A stretch of 23,419 nucleotides of DNA from Methanosarcina sp. UBA5 (lineage in GTDB: Archaea; Halobacteriota; Methanosarcinia; Methanosarcinales; Methanosarcinaceae). The notes under the pieces are model-generated. The model did not search any database and was not told where the DNA came from. It saw only the letters and a list, made by a program, of their open reading frames with translations. The stretch covers positions 979 through 24,397 of the forward strand of contig NZ_DAVG01000015.1 of the NCBI RefSeq assembly GCF_002505485.1, written 5' to 3'. Position numbers and translations under genes: made by a program. Positions 7,787-15,098 of this stretch are shown one piece after another (the stretch's first letter is position 1; every line of letters starts with the position of its first letter).

Positions 7787-7833
7787 GGTGCTGCAAGCCT
7801 TTTCACAAACCTTTTCAAAAAACTGCTTGACCG

Positions 7834-7856
7834 AAAACCTTTTCAAAAAAGGTTTT
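7834..7856 (-). terminator. Hairpin downstream of the RNase H-like gene
   Basis: AAAACCTTTT (7834-7843) and AAAAGGTTTT (7847-7856) form a 10-bp stem with a 3-nt loop, about 90 nt after the stop at 7945. Related CCTTTTCA motifs occur twice more at about 7797-7820. A role in transcript ending or as a repeated intergenic element is inference. Confidence 0.4.
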
Positions 7857-7891
7857 ATCGAAAACCCGAGCAGCGGCGTGATCAAACGGCG

Positions 7892-7932
7892 CAACGGTTG
7901 CGGCCCAACGGTTGCAGCCCAACGGTTGGCTT
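7892..7932. repeat. 14-nt tandem repeat CAACGGTTGCRGCC, nearly three copies
   Basis: Copies start at 7892, 7906 and 7920. The third is partial. The core CAACGGTTG is itself a dyad (CAAC-G-GTTG). The array is directly downstream of the RNase H-like gene and is more GC-rich than the surrounding spacer. Confidence 0.75.
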
Positions 7933-7944
7933 AGACCAAAAAGG

Positions 7945-8772
7945 TTACCTGAAGCGTTCGGCTCTTCGAAAGAGATTTTCAGAGGAACGATCCACTTCGT
8001 CACAGATGATCCTGTGGGGAACTGAGATTGGAAGAATGGAGCAGGTCTGATTGTCCGTGCCCCGAAGCCCCCAGGTTTCGTCAGTCAGCAGGAAGTAAGA
8101 GTTTTCAAGCCTGATACCTTTTGCTTCCAGCGAAGAGAGAACCCGTGGGTCGGACAGGTCTTTCCTTATTTCTTCTGCGACTTTTACCTGCGTGCCCGGA
8201 CCTCCTTTTTTTATGAGATAAAACCGGTCATTCGAGAGGATTTTATCCATTGTACGGATGATCAGTCTGTAGCAAGTCTTTTTATTCGTGGACTTTTCTT
8301 CGACTTTCTTAAGATAAAGAATATTGCGCCCGTTTTGGGCAATATCGGAAAGAATTTCTTCTCTCCGGGAAAAAGACTCCACCTCACAGGTGGGAATATT
8401 CAGGAAAAATACTGGAAATTTCTTAGATAAACTGTCTGCAATTGCCTGATTTACCTTTTCGCGTGGAATATACTCAAAATTAATGCTAAGTCCCGGAAAT
8501 TTCTTTTCGACTTCCTGCCTTTCCCTCTGGAAAGTTTTTACGGCTTCAGTAGAATCATTATAAATGGTAATATCCCGGTCGCCTTTGGAAAAAATCCCGG
8601 TAAGGGTTACAGCGAAAGAAAGAGCCTCAAGTTCACAATCAAGGTTACTCTGAGGAGTACCAGGAACCTTTGTTGTAGACTGGTGGATCTGTTCGCCGTT
8701 CCGGAGCACTGTACAGCCGATATAAGAGTCCTCACCTTCATTAAAGGAAGAGTCACAGTAAACTTCAAACAT
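7945..8772 (-). CDS. RNase H-like domain protein with C-terminal extension
   Basis: 275 residues from ATG 8772. AAGGTGA lies 9 nt upstream and contains the GTG that would otherwise give four more residues, so I prefer the ATG. Residues 1-120 have the RNase H order: D7 in VYCDSSF, E47 in the DCELEAL helix, D73 in IYNDST and D113 in NQAIADSLSK, the four acidic metal ligands of RNase HI. Known proteins of this fold cut the RNA of RNA/DNA hybrids or act as related nucleases. The C-terminal 150 residues are soluble, rich in charged residues, and not recognised. They contain a KVAEEIRKDLSDPRV segment that could be a small helical domain. The gene is downstream of groEL on the same strand but has its own TATA-like box. 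Confidence 0.75.
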   Translation of the reverse strand: MFEVYCDSSFNEGEDSYIGCTVLRNGEQIHQSTTKVPGTPQSNLDCELEALSFAVTLTGIFSKGDRDITIYNDSTEAVKTFQRERQEVEKKFPGLSINFEYIPREKVNQAIADSLSKKFPVFFLNIPTCEVESFSRREEILSDIAQNGRNILYLKKVEEKSTNKKTCYRLIIRTMDKILSNDRFYLIKKGGPGTQVKVAEEIRKDLSDPRVLSSLEAKGIRLENSYFLLTDETWGLRGTDNQTCSILPISVPHRIICDEVDRSSENLFRRAERFR

Positions 8773-8834
8773 GCGTAGTTTCACCTTTTCAGTAGAAGAT
8801 TCTATTGAACACTGGGCTAAAATCTGTAGCTAAA

Positions 8835-8842
8835 GATATAAA
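8835..8842 (-). promoter_or_regulatory. TATA box of the RNase H-like gene
   Basis: TTTATATC on the minus strand, 63 nt before the ATG. It would give a leader of about 40 nt that includes the AAGGTGA ribosome binding site. Confidence 0.5.
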
Positions 8843-8924
8843 TATTAATGTGGCAAAGTTACATAATATTAATTGCAGCTATTGATAAATATGATATTAA
8901 AAATATATTGCGCATAAAATAAAA

Positions 8925-9038
8925 ATAATTAGACCAAAAATAAGCTGGAAAAGAACAGAAATAAAGAAGTAAAAAAGAAGGGAAAACAAAAAGATAAAAA
9001 GTAAAAAAACAAGAAAGATAAAAAAGAAAAAATTAAAA
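8925..9038 (-). terminator. T-rich termination region after groEL
   Basis: Directly after the groEL stop the minus strand is almost pure pyrimidine with many T runs (the plus strand is A/G-rich over about 110 nt). U-rich tracts end transcription in archaea. Confidence 0.5.
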
Positions 9039-10649
9039 TTAGATTATGATTGCAGATGTCCTTTCGTCCTTTTCTTCATTGAAGTCAGTGACAAGAGCTT
9101 CAGTTGTAAGTACCATTCCTGCAATTGAGGCAGCGTTCTGGAGACCGCTCCTGACTACTTTTGTGGGGTCGAGAACGCCTGCTTCAAATAGGTCTTCAAA
9201 GACATCTTTCTTTGCATTGTACCCAAAGAGTTCGCTGGGTTCAGCCCTGATGCTTGCAACGACCTCAGCACCTTCCCTGCCTGCGTTTTCAGCGATCTGG
9301 CGTACCGGATCCTCGATAGCTCTCTGGACTATTTTTACGCCTACCTCTCTGTCGCCTTCAAGTTTCAAGGAATCCAGAATGGCAGCTGCACGGAAAAGGC
9401 TTATTCCTCCCCCTATAACTACTCCTTCTTCAACTGCAGCTTTTGTTGCATTGAGAGCATCATCAATTCTCATCTTTTTCTCTTTCAGCTCAGTTTCAGT
9501 TGCAGCTCCCACCTTGATTACTGCGACCCCGCCTCCTAACTTTGCCTGGCGCTTTTTGAGTTCTGTCTTCCTATAATCCACGTCTGCAATATTAATCTGA
9601 CCTTCGATGAGTCTGACCCTTTCCTTAATCTTTGCTTTATCGCCCTTGCCTTCTACAATGATGGTCTTGTGGTTGTCAACTGTGACTTTCCTGGCACTTC
9701 CTAGCATATAATCATCGAATTCCTCAAGCTTCATGCCCTTGTCTTCGCTAATTACCTGCCCGCCGGTCAGCACGGCAATGTCTTCAAGCATCTCCTTTCT
9801 CTCGTTTCCAAATCCGGGCGCCTTGACCGCACAGACCCTCAGTGCTCCGCGAATTATATTCAGGATCAGGGCAGCCTGGGCATCCCCATCGACATCTTCG
9901 GCAATAATAAGTAGGGAACGACCTTCAGAGGCAACTTTTTCAAGCACAGGAACGATCTGCTTCATGCTGTTGATTTTCTTGTCTGTGATAAGGATGTAAG
10001 GATCCTCAAACTCGCAGACCATCTTCTCGGTATCGGTTGCCATATAAGGAGATACAAAACCCCGGTCGAACTGCATTCCTTCTACAACGTCCAGGGTAGT
10101 TTCCATTGTCTTAGAGTCCTCAACAGTGATTACACCGTTGTAGCCGACTCTTTCCATGGCATCGGCGATCAAATTGCCTATCTCTTCATCGTTATTTGCA
10201 GAAACTGTAGCTACCTGTACGATTTTCTCCTTACTTTTTACCTCAACGCTCTTGCTCTTGAGATAGCCTACGACCTTTTCTGTTGCAATCTCAATACCTT
10301 TCTTGACATCTATCGGGTTTGCTCCGGCACTGACATTTTTCAGGCCTTCCCGGATCATGCTCTGGGCAAGAAGAGTTGCAGTAGTTGTTCCATCTCCGGT
10401 ATTATCCTGGGTTTTGGAAGCAACTTCTTTGACAAGCTTGGCCCCCATATTTTCGAACTTGTCATGAAGCTCGATCTCCTTTGCAATGGTTACCCCATCA
10501 TTTGTGACCACAGGTTTTGTACTTTTATCCAGCACAACATAACGTCCCTTTGGCCCGAGAGTGATCTTGACCGTATTTGCAACTTTGTCCACACCGTTTA
10601 AGAGTGCCTTTCTTGCGCTCTCGTCAAACATTATCTGCTTTGAAGCCAT
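9039..10649 (-). CDS. groEL: Group I chaperonin GroEL (Hsp60)
   Basis: 536 residues, close to the family length (about 540-550). It forms the double-ring folding chamber that works with GroES in the cytoplasm and uses ATP. Clear marks are KITLGPKGRYVVLD near the N-terminus, DGVTIAKEIEL, the nucleotide loop GDGTTTATLLAQ, the apical domain, and the AAVEEGVVIGGG signature near residue 400. The C-terminus ends in KDERTSAIII without the Gly-Gly-Met tail usual in bacteria. The start ATG 10649 has AGGTGA six bases upstream. Group I chaperonins in archaea are known from Methanosarcina, where they coexist with the archaeal thermosome and are held to be acquired from bacteria. The gene follows groES by 131 nt and is probably cotranscribed with it. 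Confidence 0.98.
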   Translation of the reverse strand: MASKQIMFDESARKALLNGVDKVANTVKITLGPKGRYVVLDKSTKPVVTNDGVTIAKEIELHDKFENMGAKLVKEVASKTQDNTGDGTTTATLLAQSMIREGLKNVSAGANPIDVKKGIEIATEKVVGYLKSKSVEVKSKEKIVQVATVSANNDEEIGNLIADAMERVGYNGVITVEDSKTMETTLDVVEGMQFDRGFVSPYMATDTEKMVCEFEDPYILITDKKINSMKQIVPVLEKVASEGRSLLIIAEDVDGDAQAALILNIIRGALRVCAVKAPGFGNERKEMLEDIAVLTGGQVISEDKGMKLEEFDDYMLGSARKVTVDNHKTIIVEGKGDKAKIKERVRLIEGQINIADVDYRKTELKKRQAKLGGGVAVIKVGAATETELKEKKMRIDDALNATKAAVEEGVVIGGGISLFRAAAILDSLKLEGDREVGVKIVQRAIEDPVRQIAENAGREGAEVVASIRAEPSELFGYNAKKDVFEDLFEAGVLDPTKVVRSGLQNAASIAGMVLTTEALVTDFNEEKDERTSAIII

Positions 10650-10676
10650 CTGTATTCACCTGGATTAAATCAAATA

Positions 10677-10748
10677 GAATCAAATCTTTCCCGAATCAAA
10701 TTTGAATATACTCTTAAGTTCCATGAATCAAATCTGAACATACTCTTA
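10677..10748. repeat. Direct repeats in the groES-groEL spacer
   Basis: Two 24-nt copies at 10693-10716 and 10725-10748 differ at two positions, both T/C. A third partial copy (GAATCAAATCTT) lies at 10677-10688. All contain GAATCAAAT. Confidence 0.7.
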
Positions 10749-10780
10749 TCTATGTTCTTCAGAATCGGCCTCGTTCAAAA

Positions 10781-11059
10781 TTATTCTTCAGCAATTGTTG
10801 CCAGAATATCTTTGAAGTCGACAAAAATGTACTTCTCATCATCGATTTCAATTTCATCTGACTGATATCCCCCATAGATTACATGGTCACCTTTCTTCAG
10901 GGGAAGCTCCTTTCCATCTTCAAAAGTCCCTACAGCAATAACAACACCTTCCTTTTTCTCCTGCCGTGCAGACTCCGGGATATAGATCCCGCCTTTTGTA
11001 ACTTCTTGTTTCTTCTGGTGCTTAAGCAAGACTCGTTCGCCAATAGGTTTGATAATCAC
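10781..11059 (-). CDS. groES: Co-chaperonin GroES (Hsp10)
   Basis: 92 residues from GTG 11059, with GGAGG at 11069-11073 and 9 nt spacing. It forms the seven-membered lid of GroEL. Family marks are IKPIGERVLLK at the start, the mobile loop region QEVTKGGIYIPESARQEKK (19-37) that contacts GroEL, GKELPLKKGDHVIYGGY, and DEKYIFVDFKDILATI at the end. It is the first gene of the groES-groEL pair. The 237-nt region upstream separates it from a divergent winged-helix regulator gene and carries a palindrome and TATA-like sequences. Confidence 0.97.
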   Translation of the reverse strand: MIIKPIGERVLLKHQKKQEVTKGGIYIPESARQEKKEGVVIAVGTFEDGKELPLKKGDHVIYGGYQSDEIEIDDEKYIFVDFKDILATIAEE

Positions 11060-11138
11060 TTTATTGTTCCTCCTTATGTGTAAGTGACCCCATGTTAGCT
11101 GAACATTAACTGGTAGCTATGAGCCAGTATGGGATTGG

Positions 11139-11156
11139 TCAATATATTGAGCGCTC
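11139..11156. promoter_or_regulatory. Palindrome in the groES upstream region
   Basis: TCAATATATTGA (11139-11150) is a perfect 12-bp palindrome that overlaps a second dyad, GAGCGCTC (11149-11156). It lies 80 nt upstream of the groES start. On the groES strand a TATA-like TTTAAATATGAG lies further up (about 11190-11201). The site is a candidate operator for heat or stress control. Confidence 0.4.
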
Positions 11157-11263
11157 GTGCGCCTGACTATCTGCATATAATGCGGAACTCATATTTAAAA
11201 ATTACTGGGAAAATAAATACGATTCACAAAAAATCGAAATGATATTGACAAAATACAAAGAAA

Positions 11264-11270
11264 TTATATA
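11264..11270 (+). promoter_or_regulatory. TATA box of the divergent regulator gene
   Basis: TTATATA starts 33 nt before the ATG at 11297. Transcription would begin within a few bases of the ATG, and no ribosome binding site is seen, so the mRNA is probably leaderless. A second TATATAC overlaps the start region. Confidence 0.5.
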
Positions 11271-11296
11271 CACGAAATATTGTAAAATATATACTG

Positions 11297-11704
11297 ATGG
11301 TTCAACAGATAATCCTCAGATACCTTGAAAAACCGCACATCAAAAGTCTAGAAGACGATCTAATGTGGTTATGCGATAGCTTTGGCTTTTCTTCGGGTAG
11401 GGATACAGAAAATACCGCGACCAGGATAGTTTTTAGCTTGCTTGACAAACTCTCAAATGATGAAATAACTTCCTCAGAAGCCCTTGCTGAAGACCTTGAA
11501 ATAAAAATATCCAGAGTAAACCATCATCTTAGGAACCTAAACGATTCGGGTCTCCTTTACAGAAAAAAACGCCTGGTATATTTGCGCGGGGGAAGCCTGA
11601 AAGCCGCGGTAAAAGAAATGCGAAAGGACTCGGAAAGAATTTTCGATGATCTTGAAAGCATAGCTGAAGAAATTGATCTCAGGATCGGGATCAAGAACCG
11701 ATAA
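11297..11704 (+). CDS. Small winged-helix transcriptional regulator, divergent from groES
   Basis: 135 residues. The middle part (about 48-97) has the run ITSSEALAEDLEIKISRVNHHLRNLNDSGLLYRKKRLVYLRGG split as helix, recognition helix (ISRVNHHLRNL) and a wing with basic residues, as in ArsR/TrmB-like regulators. The C-terminal 35 residues form a charged helix (ERIFDDLESIAEEIDL) likely to dimerise. It lacks a ligand domain and Cys residues typical of metal sensors, apart from one Cys near residue 26. The divergent position next to groES-groEL suggests control of the chaperonin genes and of itself. This is inference from position. The presumed leaderless start fits the absence of a ribosome binding site. 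Confidence 0.8.
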   Translation: MVQQIILRYLEKPHIKSLEDDLMWLCDSFGFSSGRDTENTATRIVFSLLDKLSNDEITSSEALAEDLEIKISRVNHHLRNLNDSGLLYRKKRLVYLRGGSLKAAVKEMRKDSERIFDDLESIAEEIDLRIGIKNR

Positions 11705-11828
11705 GAAATTAAGATCAGAGTTTAAAAGGGTCTAAGAAGAAAATCAATTAATTTGAATTAGAAAGAATTAAATGACAAATCTTTGAACCGGAAAGAAATT
11801 CAAGAATAAACCCATTTATTTCCTAGCT

Positions 11829-12953
11829 GTGAATAGAGTATCCATAGTCCGATGCCCTGATTATTCTGACACAGAAAAAGCAATAGCAGAGGCTCTGAAA
11901 CTTCTCGGCGGCCTTGAGAATATAATCCATCCCGGCGACCGCGTACTTCTGAAACCAAATATCCTTGCGGCTGCTTCTCCTGAAAGTGCAGTAACAACTC
12001 ATCCTTCAGTTGTAACGTCAATGTGCAAGTTCGTGCTTCAGGCCGGAGGAAAACCTGTAGTCGGGGATGGAGCCGGAATCTCAAGGCCAGGAGCCACCTC
12101 AAAAGCCCTGAATGTTTCAGGTATAGAAGAAGCCGCCCGAAAGGCCGGAGCAAAGGTAGTAAATTTCGAAACTGCAGGTTTTACCCTGGTAGACGTCCCT
12201 GACCCCCTGCAATTCCGCAAACTATACATTGCAAACCCTGTCCTCGAAGCCGATGTAGTAATCTCTCTCCCAAAATTAAAAACTCATGAACTTACCTACT
12301 ACACAGGTGCGGTCAAGAACTTTTTCGGAACTCTCCCTTTAAGGTGCCGAAAAGAGGCACATCTTCTTGGAAAAAGGGATCTTTTTGGCGAAGCTGTTGC
12401 CGATGTGTACTCAATTGTCAGGCCCAGCTTTGCAGTTATGGATGGAGTTTTTGGCATGGAAGGAAATGGGCCTTCTCATGGAAAGCCCGTAAACTCCGAG
12501 GTAATTCTGGCAAGCCAGGATTGTGTCTCCTTGGATATTGTTGCTGCGGAAATGATAGGCTTTGACCCACTCAAAATTCCCACGACTGCAGGAGCCATGA
12601 AAAAAGGTTTTGGAAATCAGTGTCCTGTTGTGGTCGGAACTCCTTTAAAAGAAGTCAAAACAAAATTCAAACCATCCAGCGGAGGAGTCAGTACAGCTCC
12701 TTCCTTTCTTACCCGCAGTCTGGGCAAATACTATAAGATTTATCCCAGGATCAACAGGGAAAAATGCACTCACTGCGGAGCCTGCTATTTAAACTGCTCT
12801 CCCCATGCTATTGAACGGCTCGAAGACGGGAGTTTTAAGATCAATGAGAAGAAGTGCATCCTGTGTTATTGCTGTCGTGAACTGTGCCCCAACAATGCAG
12901 TAGAAATTAAAAAATCGCTGCTTGCAAGGCTTTTGACAGAAAAGACAACCTGA
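11829..12953 (+). CDS. DUF362 protein with C-terminal two-cluster ferredoxin domain
   Basis: 374 residues from GTG 11829. No clear ribosome binding site is seen. The N-terminal 290 residues match DUF362 as I know it: GDRVLLKPNIL (36-46), THPSVV, GDGAG, then LPKLKTHELTYYTGAVKNFFG (148-168), and a later SLDIVAAEMIGFDP. Two 4Fe-4S motifs follow: C313-x2-C316-x2-C319-x3-C323 and C343-x2-C346-x2-C349-x3-C353-Pro. This combination is common in anaerobes. The substrate is not known, and an electron-transfer or iron-sulfur-dependent role in the cytoplasm is likely. There is no twin-arginine signal or membrane segment. An extra cysteine, C348, sits inside the second motif. The gene converges on the PRC-barrel genes. 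Confidence 0.88.
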   Translation: MNRVSIVRCPDYSDTEKAIAEALKLLGGLENIIHPGDRVLLKPNILAAASPESAVTTHPSVVTSMCKFVLQAGGKPVVGDGAGISRPGATSKALNVSGIEEAARKAGAKVVNFETAGFTLVDVPDPLQFRKLYIANPVLEADVVISLPKLKTHELTYYTGAVKNFFGTLPLRCRKEAHLLGKRDLFGEAVADVYSIVRPSFAVMDGVFGMEGNGPSHGKPVNSEVILASQDCVSLDIVAAEMIGFDPLKIPTTAGAMKKGFGNQCPVVVGTPLKEVKTKFKPSSGGVSTAPSFLTRSLGKYYKIYPRINREKCTHCGACYLNCSPHAIERLEDGSFKINEKKCILCYCCRELCPNNAVEIKKSLLARLLTEKTT

Positions 12954-12993
12954 TTGTAAAAATAGGGGGAGACACTTAAAATATGTCCCTCTT

Positions 12994-13070
12994 ATGTTTT
13001 TATCATTGTATTTATGTGTTTATCACTTGTATTTATCACTTGTATTTATGTGTTTATCACTTGTATTTGT
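12994..13070. repeat. Tandem repeats between convergent genes
   Basis: A 21-nt unit at 13010-13030 recurs exactly at 13044-13064, with a 13-nt short form (ATTTATCACTTGT) between at 13031-13043 and imperfect copies at both ends. The core TTTATCACTTGT appears three times. The array lies between the stop of the DUF362 gene and the stop of the first PRC gene. Confidence 0.8.
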
Positions 13071-13103
13071 GTTTCCGCCTCTCCTATTATTACCTTTTCT
13101 TTT

Positions 13104-14141
13104 TCAGTGGTACTTATGTTCCCGCCTTTCTGCTATCGCTTTTTCTCTTTCCAGCTGCTCGAGTCTCTCTTTATCTGTTTCTGTCTTTTCCAACTGTTCT
13201 ATCCGCTCTTTCTCCTGCTCCGCTATTAATTCTTCTGCTGTTTCAAAGGATTTTTCCCTTTCAGTGCGGGCTGTCCTCTGTGGTTGAGTCTCTCTGGGTA
13301 TTTCGGCTCTTTCGACCGCTTCTCCCTGCCAGTAAGGCTTGTATCCATAATAGGTATAAGTTCTGGAAAGTTCCTCACGAGTTAAAGGCCAGTGGTCCTT
13401 GTCAAAGCCCTCTGCCTTTTCCAGGACATCCTTGGAAATATCAAGTAAGAAGGCGTGTTCATGCAGCCTTAGAGTAAGAGCCTGCCAGGGAATAGCAAAC
13501 AACTTATCAGCCATGCCCAGAAACCCACCAAAAGAAAGTACAGCATATGCTATTCTACCGTTTTCGAGATCAATCATTAATTCTTCGATTTTCCCAAGGT
13601 CTTCTCCTGCTCTATTGATGACTTTATCCTTTTTTATAGTACTTGCTGACAAAAAGTCTGGCATCTCTCTAGCTGTTGTACTTACAGTCCTGGCCTTTGT
13701 CTCTCTTTCCATCCGAGCCATCCTTTCGGATTCTCTCCCTGCAGGCATTCCTGTCGAAATTCCAGTTTGTCCTGCCACTCCTGTCTGCCAGTAAGGCTGG
13801 TATCCGTAGTAACCATACACAGTGGAAAGCCACTCACGGGAGGTTATAGGCCACTTATCTTTGTCAAAGCCTTCTGCCTTTTCCAAGACATCTTTGGGAA
13901 CATCAAGGACGAAGGCGTGGTCGTGAACTTTTAATCTAAGAGCCTGCCAGGGAATAGCAAACAGTTTGTCGCCCAGACCCAGAAATCCGCCGAAAGAAAG
14001 TACTGCAAACGCTAACCTTCCATCGCGTAAGTCGATCATTAATTCTTCAATCTTTCCAAGGTCCTCTCCGGCTGCATTGACGACCTTATCCCCTTTTAGC
14101 GTGCTTGCTGACAAAAAATCTGGATTATTTCGATCTGCCAC
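13104..14141 (-). CDS. Protein with two PRC-barrel domains and a charged coiled-coil tail
   Basis: 345 residues from GTG 14141, with GGAG 8 nt upstream. Two near-identical PRC-barrel units occupy about residues 7-118 and 161-275. Each has PDFLSAST, the core GEDLGKIEELMIDL, AVLSFGGFLG, KLFAIPWQAL, then AEGFDKD(K/H)WP and an aromatic end (YYGYQPYWQ or YYGYKPYWQ). PRC-barrels are small beta domains that bind proteins or RNA (RimM, photosynthetic reaction centre H subunit). The GFDKDxWP form is, to my knowledge, typical of bacterial stress-type members. The last 65 residues are almost all Glu, Arg, Lys and Gln and should form a coiled coil, which the sister gene at 14283 lacks. No signal or membrane segment is seen. 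The cellular role is unknown. Confidence 0.88.
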   Translation of the reverse strand: MADRNNPDFLSASTLKGDKVVNAAGEDLGKIEELMIDLRDGRLAFAVLSFGGFLGLGDKLFAIPWQALRLKVHDHAFVLDVPKDVLEKAEGFDKDKWPITSREWLSTVYGYYGYQPYWQTGVAGQTGISTGMPAGRESERMARMERETKARTVSTTAREMPDFLSASTIKKDKVINRAGEDLGKIEELMIDLENGRIAYAVLSFGGFLGMADKLFAIPWQALTLRLHEHAFLLDISKDVLEKAEGFDKDHWPLTREELSRTYTYYGYKPYWQGEAVERAEIPRETQPQRTARTEREKSFETAEELIAEQEKERIEQLEKTETDKERLEQLEREKAIAERREHKYH

Positions 14142-14282
14142 AGTTCCAACTCCCTAATTTACAGAATATACGTTTAAACGCTTGTGTTCCAGGCACAGTG
14201 TCAAACTTCTCCCCCAATCAAGTTTATTCCGGCATCCTATTTGCCAGGAAATTAATGCCTGTATCTGCTATCCGATTAAAGC

Positions 14283-15098
14283 TCAGAGATTGCCTGGCCG
14301 GTTTTCTATTCTCTGTGCCTGCCAGTAAGGCTGGTATCCGTAGTAGCTATACATCGTAGAAAGCCATTCACGGGTAGTTACAGGCCAGTGATCTTTATCA
14401 AAACCTTCTGCTTTTTTCAGGACATCCTTGGGAATGTCAAGCAGGATGGCATGATCGTGCAATTTCATTTCAAGAGCCTGCCAGGGAATAGCAAACAGCT
14501 TACTGCCCAGGCCCAAAAATCCGCCAAAAGAAAGTGCGGCATATGCTACTCTTCCATCCTCAAGGTCGATCATTAATTCTTCAATCTTCCCAAGATCCTC
14601 TCCTGCCCTATTGACGACTTTATCCCCTTTTATCGTGCTTGCTGACAAAAAATCCGGGTTGTCCCTACCTGCCATAGTCCCCGTCCGGGCTATCTTTTCC
14701 GATCCGGCCTCTCCCGGCATTCCTGTTTGTCCAGTTACGGCTGTCTGCCAGTAAGGCTGGTACCCGTAGTAAGTATAAGTTCCGGCGAGTTCTTCACGAG
14801 TTAGAGGCCAGTTTTCTTTTTCAAAGCCTTCTGCCTTTTCCAGGACATCTTTAGGAATGTCAAGTAAGAAGGCGTGCTCGTGCGGCCTCAGGCTAAGAGT
14901 TTGCCAGGGAATAGCAAACAATTTGTCGCCCATACCCAGAAATCCGCCAAAAGACAATACGGCGTATGCTATCCTTCCACTTTGAAGGTCAATCATTAAT
15001 TCTTCAATCTTCCCGAGTTCTTCTCCTGTCCTATTGACTACCTTATCTCCTTTTATCGTACCTGCTGACAAAAAATCCGGATTATCCCTATCTGCCAT
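14283..15098 (-). CDS. Protein with two PRC-barrel domains
   Basis: 271 residues from ATG 15098, with GGAG 7 nt upstream. It has two PRC-barrel units (about residues 7-118 and 148-259) with the same blocks as the gene at 13104: PDFLSA(G/S)TIKGDKVVNR, GKIEELMIDL, SFGGFLG, LFAIPWQ, AEGF-K-WP and YYGYQPYWQ. The start contexts and the MADR(D/N)NPDFLS N-termini of both genes are alike, so one gene is a copy of the other, each already holding a duplicated domain. The unit linker contains TMAGRDNPDFLS, a relic of an N-terminus, which shows that the internal duplication arose by fusion of whole copies. The genes are 141 nt apart and may form one transcript. Function unknown. Confidence 0.88.
   Translation of the reverse strand: MADRDNPDFLSAGTIKGDKVVNRTGEELGKIEELMIDLQSGRIAYAVLSFGGFLGMGDKLFAIPWQTLSLRPHEHAFLLDIPKDVLEKAEGFEKENWPLTREELAGTYTYYGYQPYWQTAVTGQTGMPGEAGSEKIARTGTMAGRDNPDFLSASTIKGDKVVNRAGEDLGKIEELMIDLEDGRVAYAALSFGGFLGLGSKLFAIPWQALEMKLHDHAILLDIPKDVLKKAEGFDKDHWPVTTREWLSTMYSYYGYQPYWQAQRIENRPGNL

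Noticed and set aside
7834..7932. Repeats considered as a CRISPR array
   Set aside because: The units are 14 nt and directly adjacent, without spacers, and no cas gene is present in the window.
9046..9999. Long frames antisense to groEL
   Set aside because: They are shadows of the strongly biased groEL coding sequence. GroEL is certain.
12983..13477. Frames rich in Tyr, Leu and Ser, opposite the PRC gene and over the tandem repeats
   Set aside because: They arise from the repeat array and the antisense of the PRC gene. The PRC domains on the other strand are unmistakable.
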